Position numbers and translations under genes: made by a program. A DNA stretch of 64,000 bases from an uncultured Desulfuromonas sp. (GTDB lineage: Bacteria; Desulfobacterota; Desulfuromonadia; Desulfuromonadales; Desulfuromonadaceae). The notes under the pieces are model-generated. The model was given only the letters and a program-made list of their open reading frames with translations, searched no databases and was not told where the DNA came from. Positions 53,838-62,375 of the stretch are shown here, piece by piece. The stretch is taken from NCBI RefSeq assembly GCF_963678835.1, contig NZ_OY787470.1, forward strand, positions 682,001 through 746,000, read 5' to 3'. The stretch's first letter is position 1; each line of letters begins with the position of its first letter.

Positions 53838-55082
53838 ATGACCATGGCCTCGATCCTATTCACGATCATTCTTGTTGTTCTGGTTGCCGATTATGTGGTG
53901 GAACGTGTTGTCGATGTTCTGAATGCCCGGTGGATGGGGCATGCACCTCCGGCTGAATTACATGGCCTGTATGATGCGGAAAAGTATCGCCGGCAACAAA
54001 ACTACCAACGGGTGACCACCCGCTTTAATTTTATCACATCAACCTTCAGCCTGGTTCTGGTGGTGGTTTTTCTGTCGATCGATGGTTTTGCCTGGCTGCA
54101 TGGCCTGGCTGTGCAACTGTCCGGCAACGGGATTATCCAGGCGCTGCTCTTTTTTGGTGTGTTATGGCTGGCTCAGGATCTCCTCTCCACGCCGTTTGAT
54201 CTTTACCAGACCTTTAGTATTGAGCAGCGTTTCGGGTTCAACACCATGGACGGCAAAACATTTGTCACGGATAAACTCAAGGCCTGGTTGTTGACAGTGA
54301 TTCTCGGTGGCGCGATCCTGGCGGGAATAGCCTGGTTTTATTATCAGACCAAGGCGCTGTTCTGGTTGTACAGCTGGATCACCGTGACCGGTTTCAGCCT
54401 GTTTTTTACCCTGTTTTACTCCAATCTGATTGTTCCGCTGTTTAACAAGCAAACCAAACTGGAAGAGGGCGAACTCAAAACCGCCATTGAAGATTTTTCG
54501 TCGCGGGTCGATTTTCCGGTGAAGGATATTTACGTTCTGGACGGGTCAAAACGGTCCACCAAAGCCAATGCCTATTTTACCGGTTTGGGGGCGAAAAAGC
54601 GCATTGTGTTGTTCGACACGCTGATCAGGGATCTGTCACCCGAGGAAGTGGTTGCGGTGCTGGCTCATGAGATCGGGCATTACCAGAAAAAACATACGTT
54701 GCAGGGGATGGTGCTGTCCATCGCCCAGACCGGAGTGATCTTCTATCTGATGTCGCTGTTTCTGGAGTATGCGCTGTTCTGTCAGGCCCTTGGTGTCGAT
54801 CAGGCGGTCTTTCACGTTGGCCTGGTGGCCTTTGCCCTGCTGTACAGTCCCATCTCACTGGTGACGGGATTGCTGATGCACATGTGGTCGCGCCACAATG
54901 AGTACCAGGCCGATGCTTTTGCTGTTCAGTATCATGACGCGGAAAGTTTGATCAATGCCTTAAAGAAGCTGTCGGTTAATCATCTGAGCAATCTGACCCC
55001 GCATCCTGCCTATGTGTTTTTTCATTACTCCCACCCGAGTTTGTATCAGCGCATTCGTGCGATGAGGCATCTGGATCTATAA
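53838..55082 (+). CDS. Ste24-type M48 family membrane metalloprotease
   Basis: 414 aa. The zinc motif is HEIGH (residues 277-281) in VLAHEIGHYQKKH, and the third ligand Glu is in HNEYQADAFA. About six or seven spans surround it, and the N-terminal domain has FDLYQTFSIEQRFGFNT, as in CAAX prenyl protease 1 (Ste24) homologues. Bacterial members probably act in membrane protein quality control. The gene follows the DUF4395-like gene closely. A hairpin with GGGTTAACCGTATTCGGTTA lies just after the stop (55096-55126) and can terminate transcription from both sides. Confidence 0.9.
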   Translation: MTMASILFTIILVVLVADYVVERVVDVLNARWMGHAPPAELHGLYDAEKYRRQQNYQRVTTRFNFITSTFSLVLVVVFLSIDGFAWLHGLAVQLSGNGIIQALLFFGVLWLAQDLLSTPFDLYQTFSIEQRFGFNTMDGKTFVTDKLKAWLLTVILGGAILAGIAWFYYQTKALFWLYSWITVTGFSLFFTLFYSNLIVPLFNKQTKLEEGELKTAIEDFSSRVDFPVKDIYVLDGSKRSTKANAYFTGLGAKKRIVLFDTLIRDLSPEEVVAVLAHEIGHYQKKHTLQGMVLSIAQTGVIFYLMSLFLEYALFCQALGVDQAVFHVGLVAFALLYSPISLVTGLLMHMWSRHNEYQADAFAVQYHDAESLINALKKLSVNHLSNLTPHPAYVFFHYSHPSLYQRIRAMRHLDL

Positions 55083-55097
55083 ATGTTATAAATAAAA

Positions 55098-55127
55098 AAG
55101 GGTTAACCGTATTCGGTTAACCCTTTG
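55098..55127. terminator. Bidirectional hairpin between M48 gene and tRNA
   Basis: AAGGGTTAACCG and CGGTTAACCCTT form a perfect stem. A-rich sequence on the left gives a T run for the minus-strand transcript (the tRNA); the plus-strand side lacks a long T run. Confidence 0.75.
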
Positions 55128-55135
55128 ATGTAGTT

Positions 55136-55212
<77 letters not shown>

Positions 55213-55267
55213 ATAGACGCATGTGTATAGCTTATTGCGGCACAATTTGCAACCGCAATCGTGTTGT

Positions 55268-56671
55268 TTACAACCCGGACTGGTTTTCCAGTTTGTTCAA
55301 AGCTTTATCCAGCTGCTTTTTTTTGATTTTTTCCAGCAGAGTGGTGCGTTTGAGATTCAACAGCTCCGCCGCTTCCTTTTTGTTGCCGCCGGTTTGCATC
55401 AGCGCTTGAAGAATCAGGCGATCTTCAAATTCACTGACGCGTGAATTAAAGTCTGTGGCACCCTGTTCGTTGAAGCGTGTCAACAGGCTGGGGGCCACCT
55501 CTTCATGGAGGTATTTCTCCGGCAGATCTTTCGGCGCCACACTTTCTCCCATATGGAGAATGGAGAGTCGCTGAACCAGATTCTCCAATTCACGGACATT
55601 GCCGGGCCACGGATAGCGCTGCAGGCAGCTTAGTGCCTGGTCGGAATAGGTGAAGATGTGGCGTTTTTTGCTGGTGCAGAACTTCTGGGTGAAGTGTTCG
55701 AGCAGCAGCGGGATATCGTCTTTACGGTCGCGCAATGGTGGAATCTGCAGTGGGATGACGTTAAGCCGGTAATACAGGTCTTCACGGAAAGTCCCTTTGG
55801 ACACGGAGTCCTCAAGATTGCGGTGGGTTGCCGCGACAATACGGACGTCGACTTTGATGCTTTTGACACTGCCGACGGGTTCAAATTCTTTTTCCTGAAT
55901 AACGCGTAACAGTTTCGCTTGCAGTGAGGGCTTCATGTCGCCGATTTCATCAAGAAACAGGGTGCCGCCTTCGGCATGCTGCAAGCGGCCTTTCTTATTG
56001 TTTATAGCGCCGGTGAAGGCTCCTTTTTCATAACCGAACAGTTCACTTTCCAGCAGTTCATCTGGAATAGCCGCGCAGTTGAGCGGCACGAAGTTGGCGT
56101 GTCGCCGTGGGCTGTTGAGGTGAACGGCTTTGGCAACCAGCTCTTTACCTGTGCCGCTCTCCCCTTGGATGAGGATGGTGCTGTCAGCGTCATCGGCGAG
56201 CCGGGTGATCATTGTAAACAGGTGCTGCATGGACGACGATTGACCGATAATGTCGGAGAACCCGTCGTCCTGTTTGGGGGCGGATTCAACGGCAGGTTGC
56301 AGCAACAGGGCGTGTTGTAAGGCCCGATGGGTTAGCTGAATGATCTCTTGAGGCGTCGTTGGGGCGTGCAGAAAAAAATGGGCACCGGATTGAAGAATCC
56401 GTTTGGTGCCGATGGTTGTCTCTTCCGGAACCAGTAAGATGGTCACAATCTGCGGATTGAGGGCGCTGATCTGTTGTAGTAACTCCAGCGCCTCGTCGCT
56501 CTGGTTTCCGAGTTGGCAAAATGCCAGTGTCACACTGTTGTTGCGAATCTGTTCGAGGGCGTGCGAACACGTGTCGGCCGTTAGAACCGGTGCCGGAATC
56601 TCGCCACGGAAGACCTCTTTGAGGGCTGTCCGCGTGTTGTTGTCACTGTCAAACAGAAGAATGTGGGGCAC
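55268..56671 (-). CDS. Sigma-54 activator with degenerate receiver domain
   Basis: 467 aa. Residues 1-120 look like a receiver fold (HILLFDSDNNTRTALKEVF), but the phospho-acceptor position reads LAFCQLGNQSD with no Asp, so it is probably not phosphorylated. Residues about 135-375 are the AAA+ sigma-54 interaction domain, with Walker A GESGTGKE, the GAFTGA loop, and the Walker B region GGTLFLDEIGD. A Fis-type HTH follows (GGNKKEAAELLNLKRTTLLE). The layout resembles FlrA/FleQ-type flagellar regulators or NtrC relatives. The start is the GTG at 56671 with GGA upstream. It follows the chemotaxis operon in the same direction and may regulate motility genes. Confidence 0.88.
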   Translation of the reverse strand: MPHILLFDSDNNTRTALKEVFRGEIPAPVLTADTCSHALEQIRNNSVTLAFCQLGNQSDEALELLQQISALNPQIVTILLVPEETTIGTKRILQSGAHFFLHAPTTPQEIIQLTHRALQHALLLQPAVESAPKQDDGFSDIIGQSSSMQHLFTMITRLADDADSTILIQGESGTGKELVAKAVHLNSPRRHANFVPLNCAAIPDELLESELFGYEKGAFTGAINNKKGRLQHAEGGTLFLDEIGDMKPSLQAKLLRVIQEKEFEPVGSVKSIKVDVRIVAATHRNLEDSVSKGTFREDLYYRLNVIPLQIPPLRDRKDDIPLLLEHFTQKFCTSKKRHIFTYSDQALSCLQRYPWPGNVRELENLVQRLSILHMGESVAPKDLPEKYLHEEVAPSLLTRFNEQGATDFNSRVSEFEDRLILQALMQTGGNKKEAAELLNLKRTTLLEKIKKKQLDKALNKLENQSGL

Positions 56672-56742
56672 GATTGTTTCCAGAGATGTGAAACGGGTTA
56701 GCACAGAAAAAAAACATGGGTTTATTGTCGCTGTTTGGGCCG

Positions 56743-58545
56743 CTATTGGCAAGATGTTTTCAGGTTTGTCTCGACTTTTTCGCGGATCTCATCTTCCGTT
56801 GCCGGCGTCAGAAGAATGTCATTTGCACCGTAGCGAACCGCCTTGATAACATCTGAACGGGTCCATTGAGGGCCGGCAACGATGAGTGGCTTCTGTGCCG
56901 GAATTTCCGAACGGACCTTGATCATGTGGGCAAAGCTTTGCTCATCAACATTGTTCATGATCAGAAATGCACCGAGAACTGAAAATTTGCGTGCTTCACT
57001 GAAGTTGTCTCCGGTTTTGAATTGGAGAATTTCCGGTTCAGCAGCGGTGAGACTGGTGACAAAGAAGTCCTTTTGCGCGTCGTCATCACTGACAATGACA
57101 ATGGCGGCCGGTTTTTCCTCTGGTGCGACAGTTGGTTCGGCTTCAGGAGCCGGTTCGGGTTCTGGTGTCGGTGCTGCAACGGGTTTTTTCTCCGGTTCTG
57201 CTGCTTGCTCTGTTTCGCCCCATCCATCGGTGGGGGCGGGACGTGGCGCAAGGTGCAGTATGGTGATCGGACATAAAAAATTGAGTTCTCCCAGGTCGCG
57301 TTCTTCGCAGCTGAGTGTCGCCGAGACCTGGTAGTACTCATCTTCAGGAAAAGGCTCAGGGTCTTCGACTTTAACTTTGGTTGGTGTGAAGAGGTGCAGA
57401 TCTCCTTTTTTGAGATGAAACTTGCGCGGATACATCTCATCGAAGTTTTGAACCAGTCCGCCGCTGATGATATTGGCGACTTCACTAAAGGCATCTTCCA
57501 GCTCATCACCGAGTTCCCCGGATTTGATGTGGTTTTCAATCTCCTCTTCCGGCAGCATGATCATGGTGCCGCCGAAGTAGATGGCATCTTTCAACTCGGT
57601 GATGAAATAGCCGGTTCCTTCACTGTCTCCGGTGATGAGCATTTCGGCGGCAATGGCTTTTTTACCGGGGCGGGAGAAGTATTCCTGTTTGGACACGTAG
57701 CGTGTCGTCAGGTTTTCCAACTCAAGTTCAAGACCGAGCATGCCGCCAACTTCTTCAGCACACTGCGTCAGTGATGCTTTGAGAGTTCGATCAGCAGTCG
57801 GGCCGTCGACATATTTGACCACTTCGACAGGTTCTTCGACGGCGGGCTGGTCGATCTCTTCATCCGTGTCGGTCGGTTGTTCTTGCTCTTCAGGTTCAAT
57901 GCTGGCTTGTGCCTGCTCCGATTCTGGCTCCGGCACTGGTTCAGGTTCTGGAGCCGCTAGCGGTTCTTCAGGTTGACTGCCAAGGCCGAGCAGTTGTGCC
58001 GGAACGATGACTTCGAGACGGTGCATCTCGTACTCATCAAGGGTGATGGCGCAACTGGTGTGAAAGTATTCGCCCGGCGGGAACGGCTGGTCAGCCTCGG
58101 GGTCCAGTTGGGTGGGGACGAAATCGTTGACGGTGGTGCGTTTGAAATGCATGTTTTCCGGATACATATCCAGAAAAGTCGAGGTGTAGACACCCGCGAT
58201 GATATTGGCAACTTCACCATAGGCATCGGCAGCTTCTCCCTCAAACGACCGCATTTTGCAGTTTTCCTCTATCTGATCTTTGGGAAGCATGATCAGGGTG
58301 CCGCCGAGAATGACGGAATCCTTGAGGTCACTGATAATAAATGCTTCTCCGGTGTGATCTCCGGAGATAACCATGGTCGACAGAACGGAACGGCCACGGT
58401 TGACGGCGAACAGCTCTTCTTTGGTCAGGACGTCCATGCGGTGGTCGGTCAGGTCGACCGTCGTGCCGAGCAGGGCACCGACTTCCTCCGCCAGTTGCTC
58501 TAAGATTGTGTTGAAAACACTTTGTACAACTGCTGAAACCGCCAC
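56743..58545 (-). CDS. Double CheC/CheX-like protein with C-terminal receiver-like domain
   Basis: 600 aa. Two homologous CheC-like domains (about residues 5-190 and 255-430) each carry an EVANI motif: YGEVANIIAG and FSEVANIISGG, with the downstream partner segments typical of CheC-family phosphatases. They are joined by Pro/Glu-rich linkers (about 200-250 and 440-490). Residues about 490-600 look like a receiver fold (AIVIVSDDDAQKDFF), but the expected acceptor Asp is replaced in LIMNNVD and the usual Lys-Pro is missing. It probably acts on phosphorylated CheY-like proteins or scaffolds them. It follows the smaller CheX-like gene by 12 bp. Confidence 0.85.
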   Translation of the reverse strand: MAVSAVVQSVFNTILEQLAEEVGALLGTTVDLTDHRMDVLTKEELFAVNRGRSVLSTMVISGDHTGEAFIISDLKDSVILGGTLIMLPKDQIEENCKMRSFEGEAADAYGEVANIIAGVYTSTFLDMYPENMHFKRTTVNDFVPTQLDPEADQPFPPGEYFHTSCAITLDEYEMHRLEVIVPAQLLGLGSQPEEPLAAPEPEPVPEPESEQAQASIEPEEQEQPTDTDEEIDQPAVEEPVEVVKYVDGPTADRTLKASLTQCAEEVGGMLGLELELENLTTRYVSKQEYFSRPGKKAIAAEMLITGDSEGTGYFITELKDAIYFGGTMIMLPEEEIENHIKSGELGDELEDAFSEVANIISGGLVQNFDEMYPRKFHLKKGDLHLFTPTKVKVEDPEPFPEDEYYQVSATLSCEERDLGELNFLCPITILHLAPRPAPTDGWGETEQAAEPEKKPVAAPTPEPEPAPEAEPTVAPEEKPAAIVIVSDDDAQKDFFVTSLTAAEPEILQFKTGDNFSEARKFSVLGAFLIMNNVDEQSFAHMIKVRSEIPAQKPLIVAGPQWTRSDVIKAVRYGANDILLTPATEDEIREKVETNLKTSCQ

Positions 58546-58557
58546 GAAGGTACCTGT

Positions 58558-59025
58558 CTACTTGGGAGCTTTGAGTTTGAGTTCTACGAGAAGTTCCCCT
58601 TCATCGAGATAAAAGGGAACCGTGGTCCACGAAGCGTCGTCCATTCCGCTGACACGATAGGATCGGCCGGCCAGAACAGTGGGCACTGCGAGGCTGATTT
58701 CAACCCCATGCTCGGTGAAGCCGTCTTTGATGCCCCCCAAAATCATATTGGCCATCTCACCGACGGTGTCTTTGACGTCGGCATCGACTTCATCAACATC
58801 TATACCCAGCAGCGCACTGGTGATGGCAAAGGCAACATCTTGTGGGCAATGGATGGTCAGCATACCCTGGACCTCACCGGCAAAGCCGAGCATGCCTGAG
58901 ATGCTGCGCTTAAATTCGTACACTTTTTCCGACAGACTCATTCCCGGTGTCAGCGGCATCATCAGCATTGTGTCAAACACCGCCTGGGTGCTGTCTATGA
59001 TTTGTTTTTGCAGGTCTAAATCCAC
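58558..59025 (-). CDS. cheX: CheX-like chemotaxis phosphatase
   Basis: 155 aa, CheC/CheX/FliN-like family. Seen: FKRSISGMLGFAGEVQGMLT and the active-site motif VGEMANMILGG (E-x-x-N). CheX proteins dephosphorylate CheY-P. I start it at the GTG at 59025, which has GGAGG 5 nt upstream; a longer frame runs into a family D repeat. It is a close relative of the next gene at 59201, sharing DLQK-I-DAT and the same motif, so a duplication is likely. Confidence 0.85.
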   Translation of the reverse strand: MDLDLQKQIIDSTQAVFDTMLMMPLTPGMSLSEKVYEFKRSISGMLGFAGEVQGMLTIHCPQDVAFAITSALLGIDVDEVDADVKDTVGEMANMILGGIKDGFTEHGVEISLAVPTVLAGRSYRVSGMDDASWTTVPFYLDEGELLVELKLKAPK

Positions 59026-59100
59026 ACGTGCCTCCGAAGCAGAACCTGTCGCAATGATCTGTGAAGATAACTCATTGCGACAGGTTGGGGTCAAGTTCAC

Positions 59101-59178
59101 TGTTAACAGGATGTTGAAAAGCCCCATCCGGGGGGCTTCTCGGCGAAGCCCGTCCATGGGCTCCGCAGCCTGTTAAAT
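59101..59178 (+). repeat. Dispersed repeat family D, copy 3 (partial)
   Basis: AACAGGATGTTGAAAAGCCC to CATGGGCTCCGCAGCCTGTT, an inverted-repeat version of the elements at 215 and 50485. It lies between the two cheX-like genes. Confidence 0.55.
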
Positions 59179-59200
59179 GATTTGAAGGTGGTGACAGAGG

Positions 59201-59659
59201 TCAGCAGGTTTTCAGCTGCAGTTCGACGAGAAAATTCCCGGCTTCCATGGTAAAGGGTACAACAACCCAATCCGCATCAGCAACACAGTCCATACTGTAT
59301 TCGTCCCCATGAATGCAGGATGGGATGGACAGGGTAACATCTTTACCTGCGCCATCGAGAACCATCTTGATATTGCCGGCCAGCATGTTGGCTAACTCGC
59401 CGATGGCATCGGTCACATCATCATTGATCTCTTCAACATCCATTCCCAGAAAACTGCTGGTAATTGCCTTGGCAACATTGTCCGGGGTGTGAATCGCCAG
59501 CATTCCCTGGCAGGTGCCTGCAAGCCCGATTACACCGGAAACCGAGCAGGTAAAGCTTTTTACGCTTTCCTTGAGAGGGTCGCCAGCCGTGATGTCCAGC
59601 ATGATCATGGTTTCAAAGATCTCTTTGGTGGCGTCGGTGATGTTTTTTTGTAAATCCAA
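59201..59659 (-). CDS. cheX: CheX-like chemotaxis phosphatase
   Basis: 152 aa. Seen: FTCSVSGVIGLAGTCQGMLA and IGELANMLAGNIK, the E-x-x-N phosphatase motif. It starts at TTG (59659) with AGGAGGAG just upstream. It is closely similar to the protein at 58558 (same length, same segment order). It lies 60 bp downstream of a cheY, whose product is its likely substrate. Confidence 0.85.
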   Translation of the reverse strand: MDLQKNITDATKEIFETMIMLDITAGDPLKESVKSFTCSVSGVIGLAGTCQGMLAIHTPDNVAKAITSSFLGMDVEEINDDVTDAIGELANMLAGNIKMVLDGAGKDVTLSIPSCIHGDEYSMDCVADADWVVVPFTMEAGNFLVELQLKTC

Positions 59660-59719
59660 AATTCTCCTCCTGCATCAATGCAACCCCAGAACCCGTGTTC
59701 TGAGTTTGAAATCGACAGA

Positions 59720-60091
59720 TTAAATCAGGCCACCGAGTACTTCTTCAATTTTGTCCGGTGTGAACGGCTTTTTGATGTTGCCTGCCGCTCCGAGGGCTTT
59801 TGCTTCACCAATAATGTCGGAACCGCCTTCCGTGGTGATCATGACCACAGGGATTCCAGCGATGGCGGCATTGTCTTTTTTCTGACGCAGAAATTCGATG
59901 CCATCCATGTTGGGCATGTTAATGTCGCTGAGGATCAGGTCGACACTTTCGTTTTCGAGCAGGTTTAATGCCTCTTGGCCGTCACCAGCTTCAAGAATTT
60001 CATCAAAGTCCAGGCCTGCCTGGCGTAAAGAGCGAGAGACAATCTTTCTCATGGTGCTGGAATCATCAATAACAAGTACACGTTTCCCCAT
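59720..60091 (-). CDS. cheY: CheY-like response regulator
   Basis: 123 aa single receiver domain. The acidic pair is VLVIDDSSTMRK, the phospho-acceptor Asp is in LILSDINMPNMDG, Thr is in VVMITTEGG, and Lys is in NIKKPFTPDKI. All key residues of CheY are present. It is followed by two CheX-like genes and so is likely the main phosphorylated output of this operon. Confidence 0.92.
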   Translation of the reverse strand: MGKRVLVIDDSSTMRKIVSRSLRQAGLDFDEILEAGDGQEALNLLENESVDLILSDINMPNMDGIEFLRQKKDNAAIAGIPVVMITTEGGSDIIGEAKALGAAGNIKKPFTPDKIEEVLGGLI

Positions 60092-60118
60092 TGGTCTATC
60101 CTTTCTTAGTGTTTTTAT

Positions 60119-60607
60119 TTATGAATCGCTTAAAAGTTCGGCGAGTTCGTCGCCATTAGCCGAAGTCAGTTCGACAATAACCGGCAATTCATCTGCCAGA
60201 TAGTAGTAACTATGTGAGTCGGTTTCACTAAAATCTTCATCTTTATTGATTTCGGGAAGGTTCAAGGCAAAAGTCTGGTCTTCCGGAAGCACTTCGGCCA
60301 TAAAACGCCCGGCCAGTGTGTTGAGAAATTCAGCCAGCAGGTCTTCTACCTGCTGTTCAGTGATCTCATCACGGTCCATGGTGTAGACGGTCTCGACGAC
60401 CTGGATCAGCAGCTCCTCGTCCATCTCCAGACGCATCTCCAGCAGGATCGGCTTGGCAACCATCAGGGTGACGCTCAGGCGTTTACCTTCAAGTTCCTCA
60501 AGCTCATCAAGGCTGCTTTCGTCGACATCGAGAAAGGCCATGTTTTCGAGTGTCTCAGCGAGAACGGATGTGATTTTCCCTTGAAGGATCTGTTCGAATT
60601 CCTGCAT
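60119..60607 (-). CDS. Diverged CheX-like protein
   Basis: 162 aa, acidic. The fold looks like CheX/CheC (LENMAFLDVDESSLDELEEL, then a helix with VEDLLAEFLNTLAGRF as the E-x-x-N motif region, and a final beta region VIVELTSANGDEL). The catalytic motif is less clean than in the two other CheX-like proteins here. It lies between two response regulator genes, 2 bp before the preceding one's stop, so it is coupled. It may be a phosphatase or a decoy binder. Confidence 0.7.
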   Translation of the reverse strand: MQEFEQILQGKITSVLAETLENMAFLDVDESSLDELEELEGKRLSVTLMVAKPILLEMRLEMDEELLIQVVETVYTMDRDEITEQQVEDLLAEFLNTLAGRFMAEVLPEDQTFALNLPEINKDEDFSETDSHSYYYLADELPVIVELTSANGDELAELLSDS

Positions 60608-60609
60608 GT

Positions 60610-60993
60610 TTAGTCCTCCTCCGAATCCAGTAACGGCGTTAGTACTTCACTGAGAATCGCCGGGTTGACCGGCTTATTGACCACCGAGAATGCTCCCATG
60701 TCGAGCAACTCCTGTGCCTTGGCCGGGTTACCGGCACTGGTAATAATCAGCACGGGCAGGTCGGTGAGCCGCGGGCTTGCTTTGACCCATTTAAGCAACG
60801 CTTCACCATCCATGACCGGCATGTTCAGATCGCTGACGAGGAGGTCGGTCTGTTCCTGTTTGACCAGGCTTAATGCTTCTTTGCCGTTTTCCGCTTCAGC
60901 AAATTCCGCATCCATTAGACCAACGATTTCCAGGCACCGCCGGATCATCATGCGTGCTGTGGCTGAATCGTCAGCAATGACTATCCTTTTCAT
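60610..60993 (-). CDS. Single-domain response regulator
   Basis: 127 aa receiver. Acidic pair RIVIADDSATARMM, acceptor Asp in DLLVSDLNMPVMDGE, Thr/Ser in VLIITSAGNP and Lys in VVNKPVNPA. It differs from the other CheY by about half its residues and has an acidic C-terminus. Its start overlaps the stop of the HDOD gene by 4 bp. Confidence 0.9.
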   Translation of the reverse strand: MKRIVIADDSATARMMIRRCLEIVGLMDAEFAEAENGKEALSLVKQEQTDLLVSDLNMPVMDGEALLKWVKASPRLTDLPVLIITSAGNPAKAQELLDMGAFSVVNKPVNPAILSEVLTPLLDSEED

Positions 60994-61868
60994 CGGGATT
61001 TCTCCTTTTTATCAGACATCGCGCAGTCGAGCTTGTCGAATTCTTCATTAACTTCAAGCATAACAGATGCAATCTGCTCTGAAGCCAGATCAAAATAATC
61101 TGTGTATTTTTTGTCGAGATGGTATTGCAATGAGTCGGAAGCCTGACTACCACACATCATGGCAACAATGCAACCAAGGTGTACCGCATAAACCAGAGGT
61201 TTATGTTCATCCGGAGCTTCCGCCGGCATATGGTGATAACGGATTGCCATCTGCAGTGTCTCGGGCAGTTCCCAGTTCCTGGCCAGAACGTAACCGGCTT
61301 CGGTGTGGTCAATCCCGAGAAGCTCTCGCTCACCAGCCAGATAATCTTCAACCTCGTGACTGTCGATGCCGACCAGCACGTCAGCGGCGGTCTGGCCGAG
61401 AAAGTCAGAAAGAACCGCTTTGCCGACGGCGTGAAGAATGCCGGCGGTAAAGGCGAGATCCGCACTGAGGGGGACTTTGGCGAACCGGGCAATTTCCCGA
61501 GCGGCGATGGCCGTGCGCAGGTCATGATTCCACAGTTCGCTTTTCGGGCCTTCATAGCCTTGCAGCTCTTTGTGGAACAAGGCGGATGCGCTGTCACCCA
61601 GGGCAATGCCCGCCACCATCCGTTCTCCCAGATAGGCCACGGCACGGTCAATGGTGGTTACCTCATGAGCTAGTCCGTAAGCCACAGAGTTGACAATCTT
61701 GAGTACTCGAGCCGTCAGCGACGAGTCACACTTGACAATGTCGATGACTTCATGGATGTCGTGATCTTCTTGGGATGTGATCTGCAACAAGCGTGAGGCA
61801 CTTGGAGAAAGCAGAGGGACATCTTCAATCGCTTTGAGAATCTCTTCTTTTGTGGCGCGTTGTTTCAT
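60990..61868 (-). CDS. HDOD-domain signalling protein
   Basis: 292 aa. Residues about 10-205 form an HDOD domain: LPSASRLLQI-like start (here LLSPSASRLLQITSQ), VIDIVKCDSSLTARVLKIVN, FTAGILHAVGKAVLSDFLG and GIDHTEAGYVLARNWELPE. The metal-binding HD pair is missing, as usual for this non-catalytic family. It often sits in chemotaxis and motility operons. I take the ATG at 61868 with AAAGGGGG upstream. Confidence 0.88.
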   Translation of the reverse strand: MKQRATKEEILKAIEDVPLLSPSASRLLQITSQEDHDIHEVIDIVKCDSSLTARVLKIVNSVAYGLAHEVTTIDRAVAYLGERMVAGIALGDSASALFHKELQGYEGPKSELWNHDLRTAIAAREIARFAKVPLSADLAFTAGILHAVGKAVLSDFLGQTAADVLVGIDSHEVEDYLAGERELLGIDHTEAGYVLARNWELPETLQMAIRYHHMPAEAPDEHKPLVYAVHLGCIVAMMCGSQASDSLQYHLDKKYTDYFDLASEQIASVMLEVNEEFDKLDCAMSDKKEKSR

Positions 61869-61881
61869 GCGGTCCCCCTTT

Positions 61882-62370
61882 CTATAGTTTCCACTCTCCG
61901 CGTCCGGGCGAGGACAGAATAACTTCTCCGCTGGACACCAACACCGACACCGTTCGGCTGTACGTGGAGCCGAGATCTTCGGCAACGGGACCCAGGGCAT
62001 ATTTCCACAACACCTTTTTGATGGCCAGAGCATTGCGCTTGCCGATGTTGAAGGTGTTGTTGGGGTCCATGATTTTTGCGCCGCCGGCCAATTTGACAAT
62101 AAAACCGCGTCCGCGGGGGTCGCAGCCCATGTCTGCCATTTGTTTCAGCAGCGCTGGAATGCCGGTATCGGCAAAATAACCGGGACGGGTCTTCACTTTT
62201 TCCGGGTTGATTTTTGATTCCGGCAGTGCGACGTGCACCATGCCGACCGTGCGCGTTTTTGGACACATCAGGATGACAGCGACGCAAGACCCCAGAGCGA
62301 ACGTCTTTACAATGTCTCCGGCTGTTCGGGATGCCCCGAATTCGCCAACACCTAGAATCACATTGCTCAT
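61882..62370 (-). CDS. cheD: Chemoreceptor glutamine deamidase CheD
   Basis: 162 aa. Key strings are TFALGSCVAVILMCPKTRTV with the nucleophile Cys, MVHVALPES with the active-site His, and FIVKLAGGAKIM with the Thr/Gln-type region. It deamidates receptor glutamines, and CheC-type proteins can modulate it. Five bp separate it from the cheB stop. Confidence 0.92.
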   Translation of the reverse strand: MSNVILGVGEFGASRTAGDIVKTFALGSCVAVILMCPKTRTVGMVHVALPESKINPEKVKTRPGYFADTGIPALLKQMADMGCDPRGRGFIVKLAGGAKIMDPNNTFNIGKRNALAIKKVLWKYALGPVAEDLGSTYSRTVSVLVSSGEVILSSPGRGEWKL

Positions 62371-62375
62371 CGTGT

